Assembly (NCBI GenBank): GCA_013180625.2
Contig: SNVD02001362.1
Span: forward strand, 1,305,501-1,369,500
From: Boswellia sacra
Lineage: Eukaryota > Streptophyta > Magnoliopsida > Sapindales > Burseraceae
Length of the DNA stretch: 64,000 nucleotides
Direction: 5' to 3'
The position numbers were made by a program, and so were the translations under genes. Below, piece after piece: positions 36,786-50,149 of the stretch. The notes under the pieces are model-generated. The model was not told the origin of the DNA. It ran no database searches and saw nothing but the letters and a program-made list of their open reading frames with translations. How positions within the stretch are numbered: position 1 is the first letter of the stretch; the number at the start of each line of letters is the position of its first letter.

Positions 36786-37505
36786 TAGGGGTGGCAATTT
36801 TCAACACGACACGCAAACACGACTTATCACGTCACGGGTTTAAGCAGGTTTGGGTTTTGGCATATTCGTGTTCGTGTCAGAGATGTCAACCCGTTTAATA
36901 ATTGTGTCGTGTTCGGGTTGAGAGTCTTCAACACGCGAACACGATTATGACACGAGCACGTTTATGACACGAATAACACGAATACATATTATACACGATT
37001 GACACGATAACACGATTAACACGAATATTGACATGATAACACGATTAACACGAATATTGACACGATTACAAAAAATATTAAATTTAAAAAGACTAAACTT
37101 AATATTATAGTTTTAGACATTTTAGTCCATACATGTATCCAAATTTTAAAATAAAAATAGAATTTTGAAACCTACTAAATTTTAAAACTTAGGATATTTT
37201 TGTCATTAACAAAAATTAGAAACCTAATTCTGTAACGTGTCATAATCGTGTTAACGGGTCATAATCGTGTAAACGTGTCTTAATCGTGTTAGACGGGTCG
37301 TGTTTGTGTCTAACACGAGCACGACCCGTTTATTATTCGTGTTAGCGTGTCGTGTCATGTTACTCGTTTAATAATCGTGTTGTATTCGTGTTGAGTCTTA
37401 GTGACACGAATAATATACGGGTCGTGTTCGTGTCGTGTCAATCTTTATCGTATCACAGCTCGATACGACACAAACACGACCCGCGAACACGAATTGCCAC
37501 CCCTA
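36786..37505. mobile_element. hAT MITE, 720 bp
   Basis: Perfect 14-bp terminal inverted repeats TAGGGGTGGCAATT, flanked by the exact 8-bp duplication GTCGTAAA (36778-36785 and 37506-37513). The interior holds many copies of ACACGAT and CGTGT-type words, partly tandem (about 37002-37064) and arranged as inverted repeats between the halves. No coding sequence; mobilised, if at all, by a hAT transposase from elsewhere. Confidence 0.95.
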
Positions 37506-37633
37506 GTCGTAAACAATAAAAACTTACAAAAATCAAGAAAATTTCTAAATCTTTAGAAATGTTCCAAAATAATTAGTTAGTATATGTCTACCTAATTTTA
37601 TAATTCTTTTAATAAGTTTAGTCACAGACAAGC

Positions 37634-40600
37634 TGTGACATTCCAAATTTTAAGTAAGTTTAACTTACATGTATATTATAAAAATATGTATTATTAACAT
37701 TATGAGGTATGTGTGTATATATGGAGTGGGATAAAATTAGATGAGAGATGGAAGGGTGTAAATAAAAAGCAAAGAAAGTGTAAGGGCTTAATTGAAATTG
37801 TTGTATGATGTATATCTATAAAACATGGGATAACTCTAAAAAGATTCATTTTCTCTCCCATTTCTCTTTGAAACGTCTAGCACCCTCTCTACCTATTTCC
37901 CTCAATTTTGCCATGGAATTAAGTTAGAAAGGTAACAAGAGGCCAAGAGGTAAAGATTCACTCATATTCTCTAGCTCTAGCCATACCCATGCAATTAAGT
38001 GATGGTTTATTGTTATTTGTGATATTTCATGTTAGGCATATGCTGTAAATGGCTAGAAAAACATAAATTAGAGTGAGCTATTGAAGAAATTAGAGATTTG
38101 ATGATGCTAGGAAGCTAGAAGTAAAGTATGAGTATGAATCCTGCAGAGTTGTTTTTCTAAACAGTGCTAAGTCCGAAAATTCTCATAAATCCCATGGTTG
38201 TTTACTGACACTAAAATTTTTATATGGTAAACTAGACACATCAAGGAGTTTATAGAATTGTAATGAATTTTTGAAGTTCTGGTTTGAAATTGTGAATTCC
38301 CCTATTTTAGAACAGGGCATGGGGAATGAACTCGATTTGAGGGGGCAAATCTTCGTAAAATTTCTTGATTTTTGATATGAAAACCTTTGTATATGTTTTT
38401 TGTTAGACTGCAAATTTTCATGATTTTTAGAGTTGTGCATGAATTTTTATGAATTTCCAAAACTGGACTTAAAGAATTGTGAATGACAATTTCCAAAACA
38501 GAGCCGATGGAGGAAATTTCATTTCACTGACTTTAACTCCTTAGAAAATAATGATTTTTGGTGGAATGACTCTTATATGTGTCCAGTTGTAGACTGGAAA
38601 GTTTGGTAGAGATTTGAGTATTGTATAATTTTATAAAATTCTTCAAATTTGCACTGTTCAGTTGAGACATTTGCAGACAGATTTGCTGTGTTAATGAAAT
38701 TAGGGATTTTCAAAGGGTATATGACCTTATTGTGACTTAATAAAATTCATGAACTATAATGTGTATGTTTATTTGAGTTCCATGAAATTGGGTGGTGATT
38801 AGAAATGAATAACCCCTTATTATAATAATCCAACCAATATGTGTGTGTGATAGTGTTTAATAAATGATGTTGTTGGTTGGTTGAAGTATTTTTAACCTAT
38901 AAGAGGTTTAATTCTTTCTAAATGGACACTGATCAATGTGTCATGACTATGGCAATGGTTACCAGAGAGGAAGGAGAAGAAGAAGAGATGAACTTTAAAC
39001 AACTGCTTGTCAAGAAATACAAGAAAACAAAATTAAGAGGCTAGGCTAATCAGACAAGTAGCTAGACCCTTTTAAGGACACAATAAATGTTAACTCTTAA
39101 TAAAATGTGTTTAATGATTGTGTTTGTGAATATATGTGAAATTTGTCGATGGAATGTGGATGGGGCCATGAATACATGAACCTTGATATGAGAAATGATT
39201 TGATTGGGGTTTATAGTGATTTATGAAATGTGTGATTTCACACACTTTGATGTGTATGTGAGTTACATGTTGGTGTAAATTCTGTGTGTATGAGATATAA
39301 AAATGCGAATGTGCCCTCATGTATGTGAATTTGTTATGATATGGCTTGAATAACATTGCCAATGAAACGATGTGTGTATATGAAGAATAAAATATATGCC
39401 AAACGTTCTAGGATACTAATTCCATGTGAGATGACATGACAAATGAATGCCCATGAAATACCATCTGTATTAGAGTTCCATGAATATGTATGAGTGGAAA
39501 ATGAATGAGACGAAAAATGAATGAGATCAGTTATACATGGACATGGTTAGGCAACGATATGATTGAAATACATCAAAGAGTAATGAAAAAGTTGGCACGA
39601 ATAAAGAAGTCAATGGGGTTCTATATGTGTAGAAATGATGCCAATGTGTGGATTGTGCACATTCATAAGTGCATGTGAGATATGTAAGTTTATTGTATTT
39701 ATGAATGTATATGTGATTAATGAGAAGCCTACGTAGAACCTCAATTATAATAGTGAACTGCAATATTGTGATGTGTGAAGGCATGCATCACTATGTGATG
39801 TGTTATGAATTTGAAATTACATGCCAAGCCCATGGAAATATATTGAATGTCGAATGTGAAATATGATACCGTTAAATGCTAGTATTATGGTGAATGAATT
39901 GTCATAAGTTGTGATTGGGTTAGCAGCTTGACATAGAGTTTCATTTATGTGACTAAAATGTGAAATGTGATACGTGAGTGAAAGCTTAATATAGGCTTCA
40001 CTTATGTGACTGAATGTGAAAACTGATATGTGAGTGGCATGCCACAACTTAAGATACTTAGCTCTCATAGCTTGAGGGGAGGTCTGGACCATGTCTTTCC
40101 CTACATTGGATTCGGTAGTATGGGCTTGGTATCACCTGGATTGTCAGACTAGCCTTGAGTTATCTCAAGTGTAGGCATCTCTGTGTATATGTACTGTTCC
40201 GTGTGGTGGGATAGAGTCCAGCAGGATTATGTGGCTGTCACCTTCGGGTGATGGCGGATTCGTGCAATGTGAGAAATACTCACTGCGATGATACCTTGCC
40301 TATGGATGTCGCCAATAGGTGGCCATGTGATATGGGCCCATACATGTGATTTGATTGTGATATAATAAGTCCTATCTTAATTAGAGAGCACTGTTCCTAT
40401 GTATTTGTGATTGTACTGTGAAAGCTTCCAAAATTATGTGAAATGGATATCCACATGAACAATATACATAGCTTGGGGAAACTCATGTGTAAATGATTTA
40501 TGTGTTTATAGGAGCACATGAGGATGTGATAAACTTGTGGAAAGTTTATTTGTAAATGAGACATGTGTATATAAAAGGGTGTATGTATGGGTATATGTGA

Positions 40601-41399
40601 TGAGCTTTAACATGGAAAAGCCATGTTGGATCACCCATAGACAGGTATTTATGGAATTAGAAATGTGACTGGATAAGTGAGTAATTGGTCTAGGAAATTG
40701 GCCAATGCTACAGGGTTGGCGCAACAGCGCATCTTGAACCGACCTAAAGAGGTCTAGGCAGAGAATTGACACCGCTGTGCCATACCTTTCGTGCTGGAGC
40801 GCCACTTGCATCGACTCAAGTGAGAGAGAACAAAGAGTTGGCACAGGTGCGCCTCTCCCTTGGCGCAGGAGCACGAAACTGAAATTTGTAACAAATTGGA
40901 AATCAGAAACTTGGCACCGCCGCACCAGTTCCCTCATGCGGGGGTGCGATCCTTGAACAGTGAAATCAATTTTTTGACTTTCTTAGTAGGGCATTGGTGG
41001 CTTGTATACCAGGAAATGAACAGTAATTGGTGATTTATAGAATAAGTATTTAATAATAGTCATATTCTAAAATGGTTATCGCCATTCGTTGTTTTATTTT
41101 GAGTGTTACGCCAATTTTCATAATTCTAGCTGCTTACTGAGTTTCATACTCACTAATTTGTTGTTGTACCTCAGGTATTTGATCAGTTAAAAATTAAGGG
41201 AGGATTTCAGTATAACAACGACTGTGTTCCCTTGGCAAGCTCTTGTCCGCTACAGTATTACTATATTGGGTGCAGGTTGTGAGGATTTCAGCATAGCAAC
41301 GACTGTGTTCCCTTGGCAAGCTCTTATCCGCTACAGTATTACTATATTGGGTGCGTATATATATATACCCATATTTTATAGAAAAAACCACCCCTGACA
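37634..41399 (+). repeat. Long LTR-like unit, probably a solo Ty3/gypsy-like LTR
   Basis: A 3.8-kb non-coding stretch beginning TGTGACATTCC and ending CCCCTGACA. Its general make-up resembles 52769-57162: repeated AATTTTTGAA and GACACAT-type phrases in the first half, a higher-GC region later (about 40030-40330), and near the end the paired motif TTACTGAGTTTCATACTCAC seen in many plant gypsy LTRs. CAAGC precedes the left end (37629-37633), and CAAGC also occurs at 41405-41409, five bases past the right end. The duplication is therefore imperfect or misplaced. No internal gag or pol is present. Lineage not determined. Confidence 0.55.
41201..41355 (+). repeat. 81-bp tandem duplication in the LTR-like unit
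   Basis: Two copies (41201-41281 and 41282-41355) of a unit containing CAACGACTGTGTTCCCTTGG and CTACAGTATTACTATATTGG, with three or four differences. Confidence 0.9.
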
Positions 41400-41409
41400 G
41401 AGTCCAAGC

Positions 41410-42111
41410 AATTGCCCCCTGCCTACGCCTTTGGTCTGCTTTGAATAGCAAAAATAATTATCAAACAATCACTTTCTTCGATCATACTTAACAAGAACAT
41501 ATGGAAACTTGAAAAATATTTGTGTGCAAAATTATTTGGTTTTCATAAGACTTCTGGGTGATACATACTTTGCTTCAGACGTCAATTTTATGTTTTGCAC
41601 AAACCTCAAGACTTGTAAACAGAGCAGGAGGAAACAATTACAACTAGAAAGAAAATTTAACTTTTCGAACGGTAGTAAAAATATTGATGGTATCATAAGT
41701 CAGTACAAGAATTATGTACTTCTCATTAAATATAATCTAATAACTACCACAGATTTTATGTTACTTCAGTTTCATAACACTGCGTGCAATATAAATTTCG
41801 TCATTTCATTTTTCTATTTTATTGTATTTTTAGGCAATTCTGTTCTCCAGGGTTTTTCTTTTTTTAGTAATAAAAGATAAAAGAAAGGATGAATATTTTG
41901 GGAAAAAAATCTCCCTTTACCCATTTTCTAAATACACACCATCCATTATTTAGAAGTTACACTTATAAATTGTCCAACTTTTAGAATCTCAAAACTACCT
42001 AGAACTTTTACATCAAATGCAGTATAAGAAAAAGATGCTTTGATGCTTCGATACCTAGCTAGATGTAATTATGCTATATATCATGCACAGTTAAGTCACA
42101 CTATTCACATG
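41410..42111. other. Intergenic sequence left of the Mutator element
   Basis: AT-rich. A 123-codon plus-strand frame (41509-41880) has no motif I recognise and a composition like the surrounding non-coding DNA, so I do not call it. Confidence 0.4.
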
Positions 42112-42120
42112 TAATTTGTA

Positions 42121-42250
42121 GGAAAAATTGAAAAAATGGAAAAAATTAGGGCCCTTAGTGAAATTTGGACACATCATGAAAAATTTTCATGCCATAGACA
42201 CTTTCTTAACAAAAAGACTAAAATACCCATACCCTTATGTAATTGAATTT
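42121..42250 (+). repeat. Left terminal inverted repeat of the MULE
   Basis: Aligns with the complement of 50826-50946, with small differences and one short insertion near 42232. Preceded by the 9-bp target duplicate. Confidence 0.93.
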
Positions 42251-42584
42251 AGAAAAAAAGGGATAAATGAAACAAAGAAACCAATCACTCCTTCATACAT
42301 ATCACTGTCCGAAACAATCTTCAACAGCTGATGCTGAGCAACAAGGTAAGAAAAACTTTCATTAATCTCTCTCTAAGTGGCATGAAAATTTCAATAGATT
42401 GTAATGTTTTGGTTATTTACTGTTTCGGTAACTATTAACCGCATTATGTAGCTTAAAATAGGGATATGTATATGAACTAAGGTTAGAGATAGTGCGGTTT
42501 TTATCAACATTTGTTGGAAATTGGCAATCATTGTGAGAAAATCTGGTATCACAATCGACAAGGAAGAAGACGAGATTTGTTGAG

Positions 42585-42865
42585 CGTCATCGAGTGTCGA
42601 GGGGTTGTGTCGAATCGACTCTCGACATGTCGGATGGTCATGTCGAGTGTCTAGGGGTTGTGTCGAGTCTAGGATCGAGTGTTGTGTTAGTGCGTTGAGT
42701 GAAGTGCCGAACGTGACGAGCGTTGGATGTAAATTTCGTCGAGTCCGTGTTTCGAGTATATGTGTGTCGCGTTAGTCGAGTGTTGGTCGTCGTGCATCGC
42801 GTGTTGAGATGGTTATCGAGTGTCGAGCATTTAGCATCGAGTTTCGTCGAGCATTTAGGCAGAAA
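42585..42865. repeat. Left subterminal TCGAC/GTCGA-rich block of the MULE
   Basis: Dense in GTGTCGAG, CGAGTGTCG and TCGTCGAG words. The open frame running through it into the transposase (from 42723) is likely incidental. Confidence 0.85.
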
Positions 42866-42904
42866 TGTCGTTTTTGTGGCTTTTGTAAGCAATTTCGTAA
42901 TGAT

Positions 42905-45769
42905 TTATTGTCTACGGACTTATATGATATGTCTCTATCATGCAGGAAATGGAAATTTTACTATACTTATTCTATACAATGGTTCTTGTACTATGCAAGA
43001 GAATTGTGGTTATTTATATACCAATGGGAGGGCGAAGCCATTGATAATTCATAGGTCTGCTACCTATAATGAGTTGATTGACTGTATTAGTACTGAAATG
43101 GGTTGGGATCTTCGTAAGCATGACATGAGTTTAGAGGTTCAATTTGCTTTTAAGGGTGTTCTGCCAATGCCGACTCCTATTGACACTGACAACGATGTTT
43201 GTTTCTTTATACAACATTATTTGGAGGACCAACAGTAATATACAATATTAATTGTTAAAGTTGAAGATAGGGAGAAGCAGAGACAGAGGTCAGGATCCGA
43301 TGCAATACATTGGCGACAAAGATCTTCTCATCCCTCTTTGTTTCGTTCAACAAGTGGAAGCAACTAATTAAGTGAGTCCACTCCTGTTTGTGCATAACCA
43401 CAATTGAATGATGACATTGGCATTGAGTTTGAGCAGTATTCAGGGCATGCAGGGCATGAGTCAGTTAGGATGTTAGTTGAAAATGAAAAAGGGGTACCCC
43501 CGTCGATGCCATCGAGATTGGTACGTCATCTTGATAGCATTAGAGAGTTTGAGAGTTTAGGTAACATTGATGTTAATAATGCTAGTGATGAGGTTAATGA
43601 TGACGATGGTGGTGATGAAGATTACGAAGATAATGATGATGGTAGTGATTATGTTAGTGAACATGTTGACAATGATAATGATGATTGCACTTTCGTATTG
43701 AGAATGATGTTGAGGGTTTAGATGATTTTATTGTTGATGGCCAGAATGTAGACGGTTCACATTTTGATAATGATGAACAAACAAAGATCTTGAATGATGT
43801 GAACTAGGATGTGCCATTTATCGTTCCTTCTCTAATTCACTCCGCACCTACTCCTCCACTATACGGACATCAGCAAGATCCGGTGTCGAATAATGAGGCG
43901 AGAATGGATGCAAATCATAGACATGAAGAAGCTAATTTGGGCTTTGAGAATGACAGTCGTCGGGCTAACACATTCAGGTGGATGGCGCCTATTGTGCATT
44001 CATCATCCATAGATGGCGATGATGCTTCATCGTTTGTAGTTGACGGGATTGAGGTTGGGGTTGGTCAGATGTTTAACAGCAACACAGAGCTTCGTGAGAA
44101 GTTATCGAATTTGGCATTAAGACAGAACTTTCAATTCAAGGTGAGGAACTCCAATGCAACAAGGTTTGAGGTTGTTTGCCGTGCTGAATCTTGTAAATGG
44201 CGTTTACGTGCCACAAAGGTAGTTGATTCATATTTCTTCCAAGTGAAAAAGCATAAGAACCATCACACATGCTTCGGAGCCAGACTTCACTCAAATCACA
44301 AATAGGCAACTGCACATGTCATTGGCAAACAAATTTAGAGCAAATTGGTTGAGGCATCGAGAATATATCGTCCAAAGGATATTATGTCTGATGTTCAGGA
44401 GTCATTGGGTGTTAATATCACATACAACAAGGCATGGAGGGCAAAGGAGGCAGCTTTGCAAGAACTTCATGAATCTCATGAGGAATCATTCACACCACTC
44501 CCTCAGTACATGCACATGATTAATAAAGGAAACCCGAGGACCAAAACTTCTTTAGAAACCGATGACAACAACCATTTTAGATACTTTTTCATGAGTATGG
44601 GGGCTTTTATTGCTGGATTTGCATAATCAATTAAGCCAGTTATCGCAGTTGATGGTTCTTTTTTGAAAGGGAAATATAGAGGTACAATGTTTTTGGCTTC
44701 TTGTATGGATAGAAATAAACAAATATACCCCTTGGCATTTGGAGTTGGGCATTCTGAAAATGATGACTCGTGGAACTGGTTCATGAGACAGTTGTGTGAT
44801 CATGTTGTACAAAATGTCCGAGATCTTGTTTTCATTTTTGACCGTCATCGTAGCATTGAACGAGCTATTATAGCAGTTTTTCCTCATGCACTGCATGGAT
44901 TGTGCATTCATCATCTGAAGGGTAACTAGAAGGCAATGTTTAAGGACAAGAATTTGTTGGATATATACTACCGAGCTGCAAGGACATATCACTATGCTGA
45001 TTTCAACTATCATATGCGACAAATTGAATCGTATATGCCAGCAGTAGCAACTTATCTTCGAGAGATTGGAGTCGAGAAATGGGCACGTTCACAGTTTCAT
45101 AGTCGACGGTATAACATCATGATAATAAATATAGCTGAGTCGATGAACAGATGCTTACGACACCATCAATTCCTCCCGGTGACATTGTTAGCAGATTATT
45201 ACCGGGTCAACTTGTAGCAATGATTCTATGAGCATCGACAGTTATTTGTTAACTCAGAATTACATCTCTCGTCGTGGGCTAACAAGTTGATAGAGGAGCG
45301 TTTAAAGGAGGGAGAACATATAAGGGTTAGTGGTATCTCTCTTGCTATATATGAGGTTAGAGGCAACGACCGTGTTAGCATCGTTGACATGCACGCTCGT
45401 ACATGCACGTGCCGGGTGTTTGATCTTGACCAGCTTCCATGTGCACATATATTAGCTGTTTGCAAACATATGAATCTACTGACGTGCCATGATTATTGTG
45501 CCTATTGGTATACGACTGAAACATTACTACATGTATATGCTCTGCCAGTTGTTCTTGTTGGAGTTAGTAAGGATTAGATGGTTCCTGAGGAGATACGCAG
45601 CAGATTGGTTCTATCGCCAGTCATGAGGAGACCAGTCGGTCATCCTAGGAGGAATCGAATCCCTTCCATCGGTGAGTTTAGCTCGTCTCAAACTTGCAGG
45701 CGCTGTGGAAGTTCCGGGCAAAATCGTCAAACTTGCCGAAACCCAGTTCCACTTCATGACAGGGGATGA
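42905..45769 (+). pseudogene. mudrA: MULE transposase (mudrA type)
   Basis: N-terminal domain at about 42945-43235 (GNFTILILYNGS to IQHYLED), an Asp/Asn/Glu-rich linker (about 43550-43700), then one frameshift near 43690. From there a single frame runs to 45769. It includes the MuDR DNA-binding zinc-finger region (GIEVGVGQMFNSNTEL, CRAESCKWRLRA, HTC), the transposase core with Asp at 44651 (VDGSFLKGKYRG) and Asp at 44840 (FIFDRH), and a SWIM finger (CTCRVFDLDQLPCAH, 45404-45448). A terminal knuckle, CRRCGSSGQNRQTC, closes it. In-frame stops lie at 43236, 43365, 43395, 43805, 44303, 44336, 44624, 44927, 45215, 45221 and 45575. Most are one transition from Gln or Trp. It would have cut and pasted the element through its inverted repeats. 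Confidence 0.92.
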
Positions 45770-45829
45770 TGTCTACCATATTTATTCCAATTTGTAGCTT
45801 GTTCATATCAATAACTTTCATATATGTGA

Positions 45830-46290
45830 TTTTGTATTGTATAAAACATTCATGTATGAAACATTCATTTATGTGCTTCGTCAATGTATGTAACATTAAT
45901 GTATTCAAGATGAATTTATGTGCTTTTTCATTAAACTAAATATTAGTGTATGAGATTCTCCTTTATGTGCTTTGTCCAAGTATAAAACATTCATGTATGA
46001 GTATAAAGCCTTCATTTGATGCAATAACTCTCATTTGATGTCGTAGCCTAAGAATACATAGCTGAAAAGTATTTATTAATTGTTTAGGTGACTATAACTC
46101 CAAAAGTAACATCAAAGAAGATCAACAGAGATGTGATCACGAAGCATACTCACCTTTACAAGGAGAAATACTTAGGTGAAAGAATTTTTGTATATGATGG
46201 GCGTTAGACTCTCTTTACAGCAATGCATTAGACTCGAATTTATGTGCTTCGTAAATGTATAAAACATACGTGTGTTGTGCCTAAACCATT
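45830..46290. repeat. Irregular repeats between the two MULE genes
   Basis: Phrases such as ACATTCATGTATGA and TTTATGTGCTTCGT recur about every 50-60 bp in degenerate form. This is the non-coding space downstream of the transposase. Confidence 0.6.
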
Positions 46291-46499
46291 CATGTATGAG
46301 TGCAATGGGACGAGGTACATGTATGTACTAATACAACCGAAAAAATATGTATTTACAAGTTTTTGTACCACTATACATAGAAAACATGTGCGACTATACA
46401 AAAAATGTTATTATGCAATAATGTGTAAATATCCACAAACTATCTACCCAAAAAAATGTGTAACTATACATAATATATACATGAAATGAAATCATGGTA

Positions 46500-49400
46500 C
46501 AGTCGTGCTGGGCTGCTGCTCAACCTTCACTGAATCGACGTCAGCATGCCCAATGGTGGTCCGAACATCCGCTGACACAACATCAACAATCCCTGTGGTG
46601 GCCGCAACATCAGCAGGCACAACATCTGCAGGCACAACATCTGCAGGCGCTGTGAAGGCCCTAACCTCGGCAGTACCGCCATTCTCTCCCGCTGGCATTC
46701 GTCTATGAATGCCTTAATGGCTATTAGTGGAATGCCCCTCGCTAAGAACTCGATGTACTTCAAACAGTACACGCCTTATGCTCCTCCCCCAGCCTCCTGC
46801 TATGGCACCTCGGTCTCATCCTCGATGCGCATAATGTCGTATGGGGTTGCGGGGTAGTTAGGAACACTGTAAACATCCATTGACACCATACGGGGTATCA
46901 GCTCAGCCAGGCACGGACTGTCTCTTTGACTGTGTCTGTGAAACTATGCCCAACATATGAGTCATATATGACAACGTCACGGTGATTCAAATCCACCTTG
47001 GCTGCTACCCAATTATCACCGTCGATGTTAACAGGGACATAGAGCTGAAAAGGAAATTGACACCATGGAAATTGATCACAACATTTCAAATAAAAAGGCA
47101 TATACTAACTCTTTGAATATAAATGTACTCACCCTGTTCACATCGACCATGGTCTTCCAACGAGGGGCATCTCTCTCAGGACAAACTGGACCATATCGGC
47201 CTCGTTCACCCAATTAATGTCATCAAGTCTGTCTGAGTATTGTTCCCACAACAACTTCACTTTCAACTGTAATTTCATGAGTTCGGTTGGCGCATTAAAG
47301 GAATAAAAAATTAACTATAAATTCAGATATTTATGAAATACGTACCCAGAAAGTGGTGTCCAGGAAAGCAAACCTCTGGACACGAGGTACGGCCACAGAG
47401 CGAGCTCTGCAACATAGCATCCACAAGTAGATATCCATGTGCTGAATACAATAATAGTTATCAATAATAATTCGAAATGTATATTGCAATATTGGAGGAG
47501 ACGAGAAGGACTTAAACTACCTCAGATGCATGCCACTCTGACGGCCTCAGCAGCATCTTGAAGAACTTACGATCAGCAATGCAGACGCCCAAATCAATAT
47601 CACCCTCCACGTCCCCCAGCCATGCATCGAAGGCCTCGACATCAGCAGTTGCTAGGGGGGCACGTGGGTTAAATAGTGGAACCCGAGTCCATAAGACGAG
47701 ATCGCTGTCTGTATCTTTATGGGGCTACTGATCTGGTCTCTCTATAGATTAAACAACCGGGGCCTCTGGCTGTACATGCTGATCGTCTGAGGCTTTCTCT
47801 TGTGGCTCAACCCTCGCTCTCTTCCTACCCGATGGATTGACAAAGGGGCTTCGTTTATGCTTTCTGAAAGTAGCCGGCGACCTCGGCACGAAACCAAGCC
47901 CGTGGAAGGAGCATCGGTAGCATGAACACTCGTGTCCACGGGTTCGAGTTCAAGTTCAGTTGGCTGCTGACCTTTACTGTCATCGCCCGAACCTTCATCC
48001 GAATCCTGTATTAAAGCAAACCTCAACATCAGGTTAAGCGTGGAAATTACAAAATCCGTTTTGTAACTTTTGCAACGCACCGCGTCAGCATATTCGAAGT
48101 GGCCACCCAGTAGCACAATAGCCTTACGCAGAAGAACTATCTCCTTTAGCATTTCCTTGTTCTCCGCCCGTAACAATGCAAGCTCACACAGAATTGTACT
48201 CTGGAACTCATCATGGACAGGCGGTGCCTGTATGTCATTATTAACGATCGCCTTCATTAACCAATGGAGCAGCAAATGTAAACGGATAAGAATACGAATG
48301 TAAATTCTCATTACATACCTTCGGGCTTGCAGGAACATCGTGTACAAGAGGAAAAATGTCATGGTAGGTGGTCGCATGACCCAATGAAGGAATCAAATCG
48401 CCTGCAGGTCCATAGCTGTCGAACGTCTTCGGTGCAGGACTGATGGGAGTACTGACTGTGTCCATGTCTGCCCCACGTCAGGCCTATCGATGAGACTATG
48501 TCCAGCGGCATGAGTTCCGGATGGATCCTCATGACCGTGACTTTCGTAGACTTGTAGGACAAACGGGGGAAGAAGGCGACGGAGACTGCATACGGACATC
48601 ACTTGCAGGACTTGATATGTCTCTGGCTAGCCCCATATCAGGTCTAATAGGAGAACTTTGACCAGCAGGAGGTGGAGCTGATGGATCCTCTATGGGAAAT
48701 GGCTCAATCCTCTCATCGAGCAATAATGGAGCATCCACAGATGTCGCCCAGGCTATATGTGCACCTCTCCGGATGCCAACTACTTCAGCGAGCCTAATAT
48801 ACCAATGTGTCCTCTACTCTGCCTCAGATGGCTCCAAAACAATGAGTGGACGAGCCTGCGTCAACAAATAATCCATCAAATTAAAAAGTGATTCGCTGTG
48901 ACCTTATGAACAAGAAAAGTTCATAAGACAGGGGAACCTTGCATACCCACCTCCTAACCAGCAGGACATCACGTTTGACGATGTCCTCCGACAGGGTCTT
49001 CTTTGTCTCCCACTTCAACAAGTGCGGTATCCTCCCCTTTAAGTCCTTGCCCACTCGCCCATATGTCGCGCCAATGTATGGCACGGCCTCGTATAACCAA
49101 ACCTGAATAACATAAGGGTTATTTAGTGACACTATGTATTTAAATTTGTGCACCAAAGGAAATAATAAACACGTCAACACACTTGTTTTGTAGTATGCAC
49201 CTGAATAGCGTAGGGGCACCTTTCTAAGTTATATTTCTCTACCTGCTTCGTCTTCACTTGGGCTCGCTTCTTATATTTTTCTAACCTCCCATCCAAAGCG
49301 TTTTTCATTCCTTTAAGTGTTTTATCAAAAGACACCGAACCCCATAGATAATTGTTAAAATTATCTAGTGTGTTGACAAAATTCAACCACATACAGGAGA

Positions 49401-50070
49401 CAAGTCGGTGTCGATCCCGTTCCATGAAAAAACGCTCCAGCACGAAGTACAAGGCCAGCTTCACAACATCCTCATCTGGCATAGCTGACACATTCAATTT
49501 CTAAAGTCTCCCATAGAATTCCTTGAGCTTTATGTCCTCGCCCTCGAACTACATATCCAACAAAGGGCATGGATTCAACACAGTCAGTATTAGTGGCATC
49601 GTGGAAGCAAATCTCAATTCGGTAACCAACCCAAACTCGTGGCCAAAAAAACGAATCAGTCTTCCTGCAAAGAGGGAAAAAAAAAACATAAGATGCCAAT
49701 AATGTAACAAAAAATAACTAAAAATACCAGATGCTCAAAAATAAGATTTTTTAACTATATTGTAGTTCAAAACCATATTTTTACCTTCAATAAGGAACCA
49801 CATCTCTTCATCTTATCCCACTGTGTTAACCTCCCATAAAAGCACATTGTGCACCAACTGAGATGGAAAAGACAGCTCCTGAATGTCTAGGATAAACCCA
49901 AAACATGTATTACGAAACATGTCTTTTTGCCTCGCACTTCAAGTTCGTGCGAATCCATTCAATACAGTCCAAACCTGCCAAGTTTGTGATCACCGCATGG
50001 TAGTGCTCATCAAACGATGTCTTTAAGGTGAGGGACAATCCAATTTCATTTGCCATTTGCTTTAACCTGC
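46500..50070 (-). pseudogene. DUF1985 and Ulp1-like cysteine protease gene carried by the MULE
   Basis: Read right to left. 49980-50070 and 49174-49497 encode the DUF1985-type region (SLTLKTSFDEHYHAVITNLA, LALYFVLERFF, DNFNNYLWGSVSFDKTL), continuing at 49000-49110 (VWLYEAVPYIGATYGRVG). A coiled-coil segment is at about 48060-48240 (LRAENKEMLKEIVLLRKAI). The C48 peptidase region is at about 46715-47101 (LYVPVNIDGDNWVAAKVDL, VVIYDSYVG, then VYCLKYIEFLARGIPL). The catalytic His position is Asn (47012-47014), and the Asp-Cys-Gly site reads Ala-stop-Gly (46776-46781). Several introns or frameshifts separate the pieces. Ulp1 enzymes process SUMO; in MULEs the role of this cargo is unknown. This copy should be inactive. 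Confidence 0.8.
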
Positions 50071-50149
50071 AAAGACAAGGCCGTTATAGCTAAATATGAT
50101 GCAAAAAGGCAAAAAAACAAAGCTAAAACAAGCAACCTACCAAAACGCT

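Noticed and set aside
41509..41880. 123-codon plus-strand frame
   Set aside because: Hydrophobic, Phe/Asn-rich translation typical of AT-rich non-coding DNA; no motif.
42723..42900. Upstream extension of the transposase through the TCGAC-rich block
   Set aside because: The residues are dictated by the repeat words, and transposases of this family start with the domain beginning near 42945.
46505..46708. Ala/Thr-rich plus-strand frame
   Set aside because: It is the antisense of a low-complexity part of the Ulp1-side gene of the MULE.
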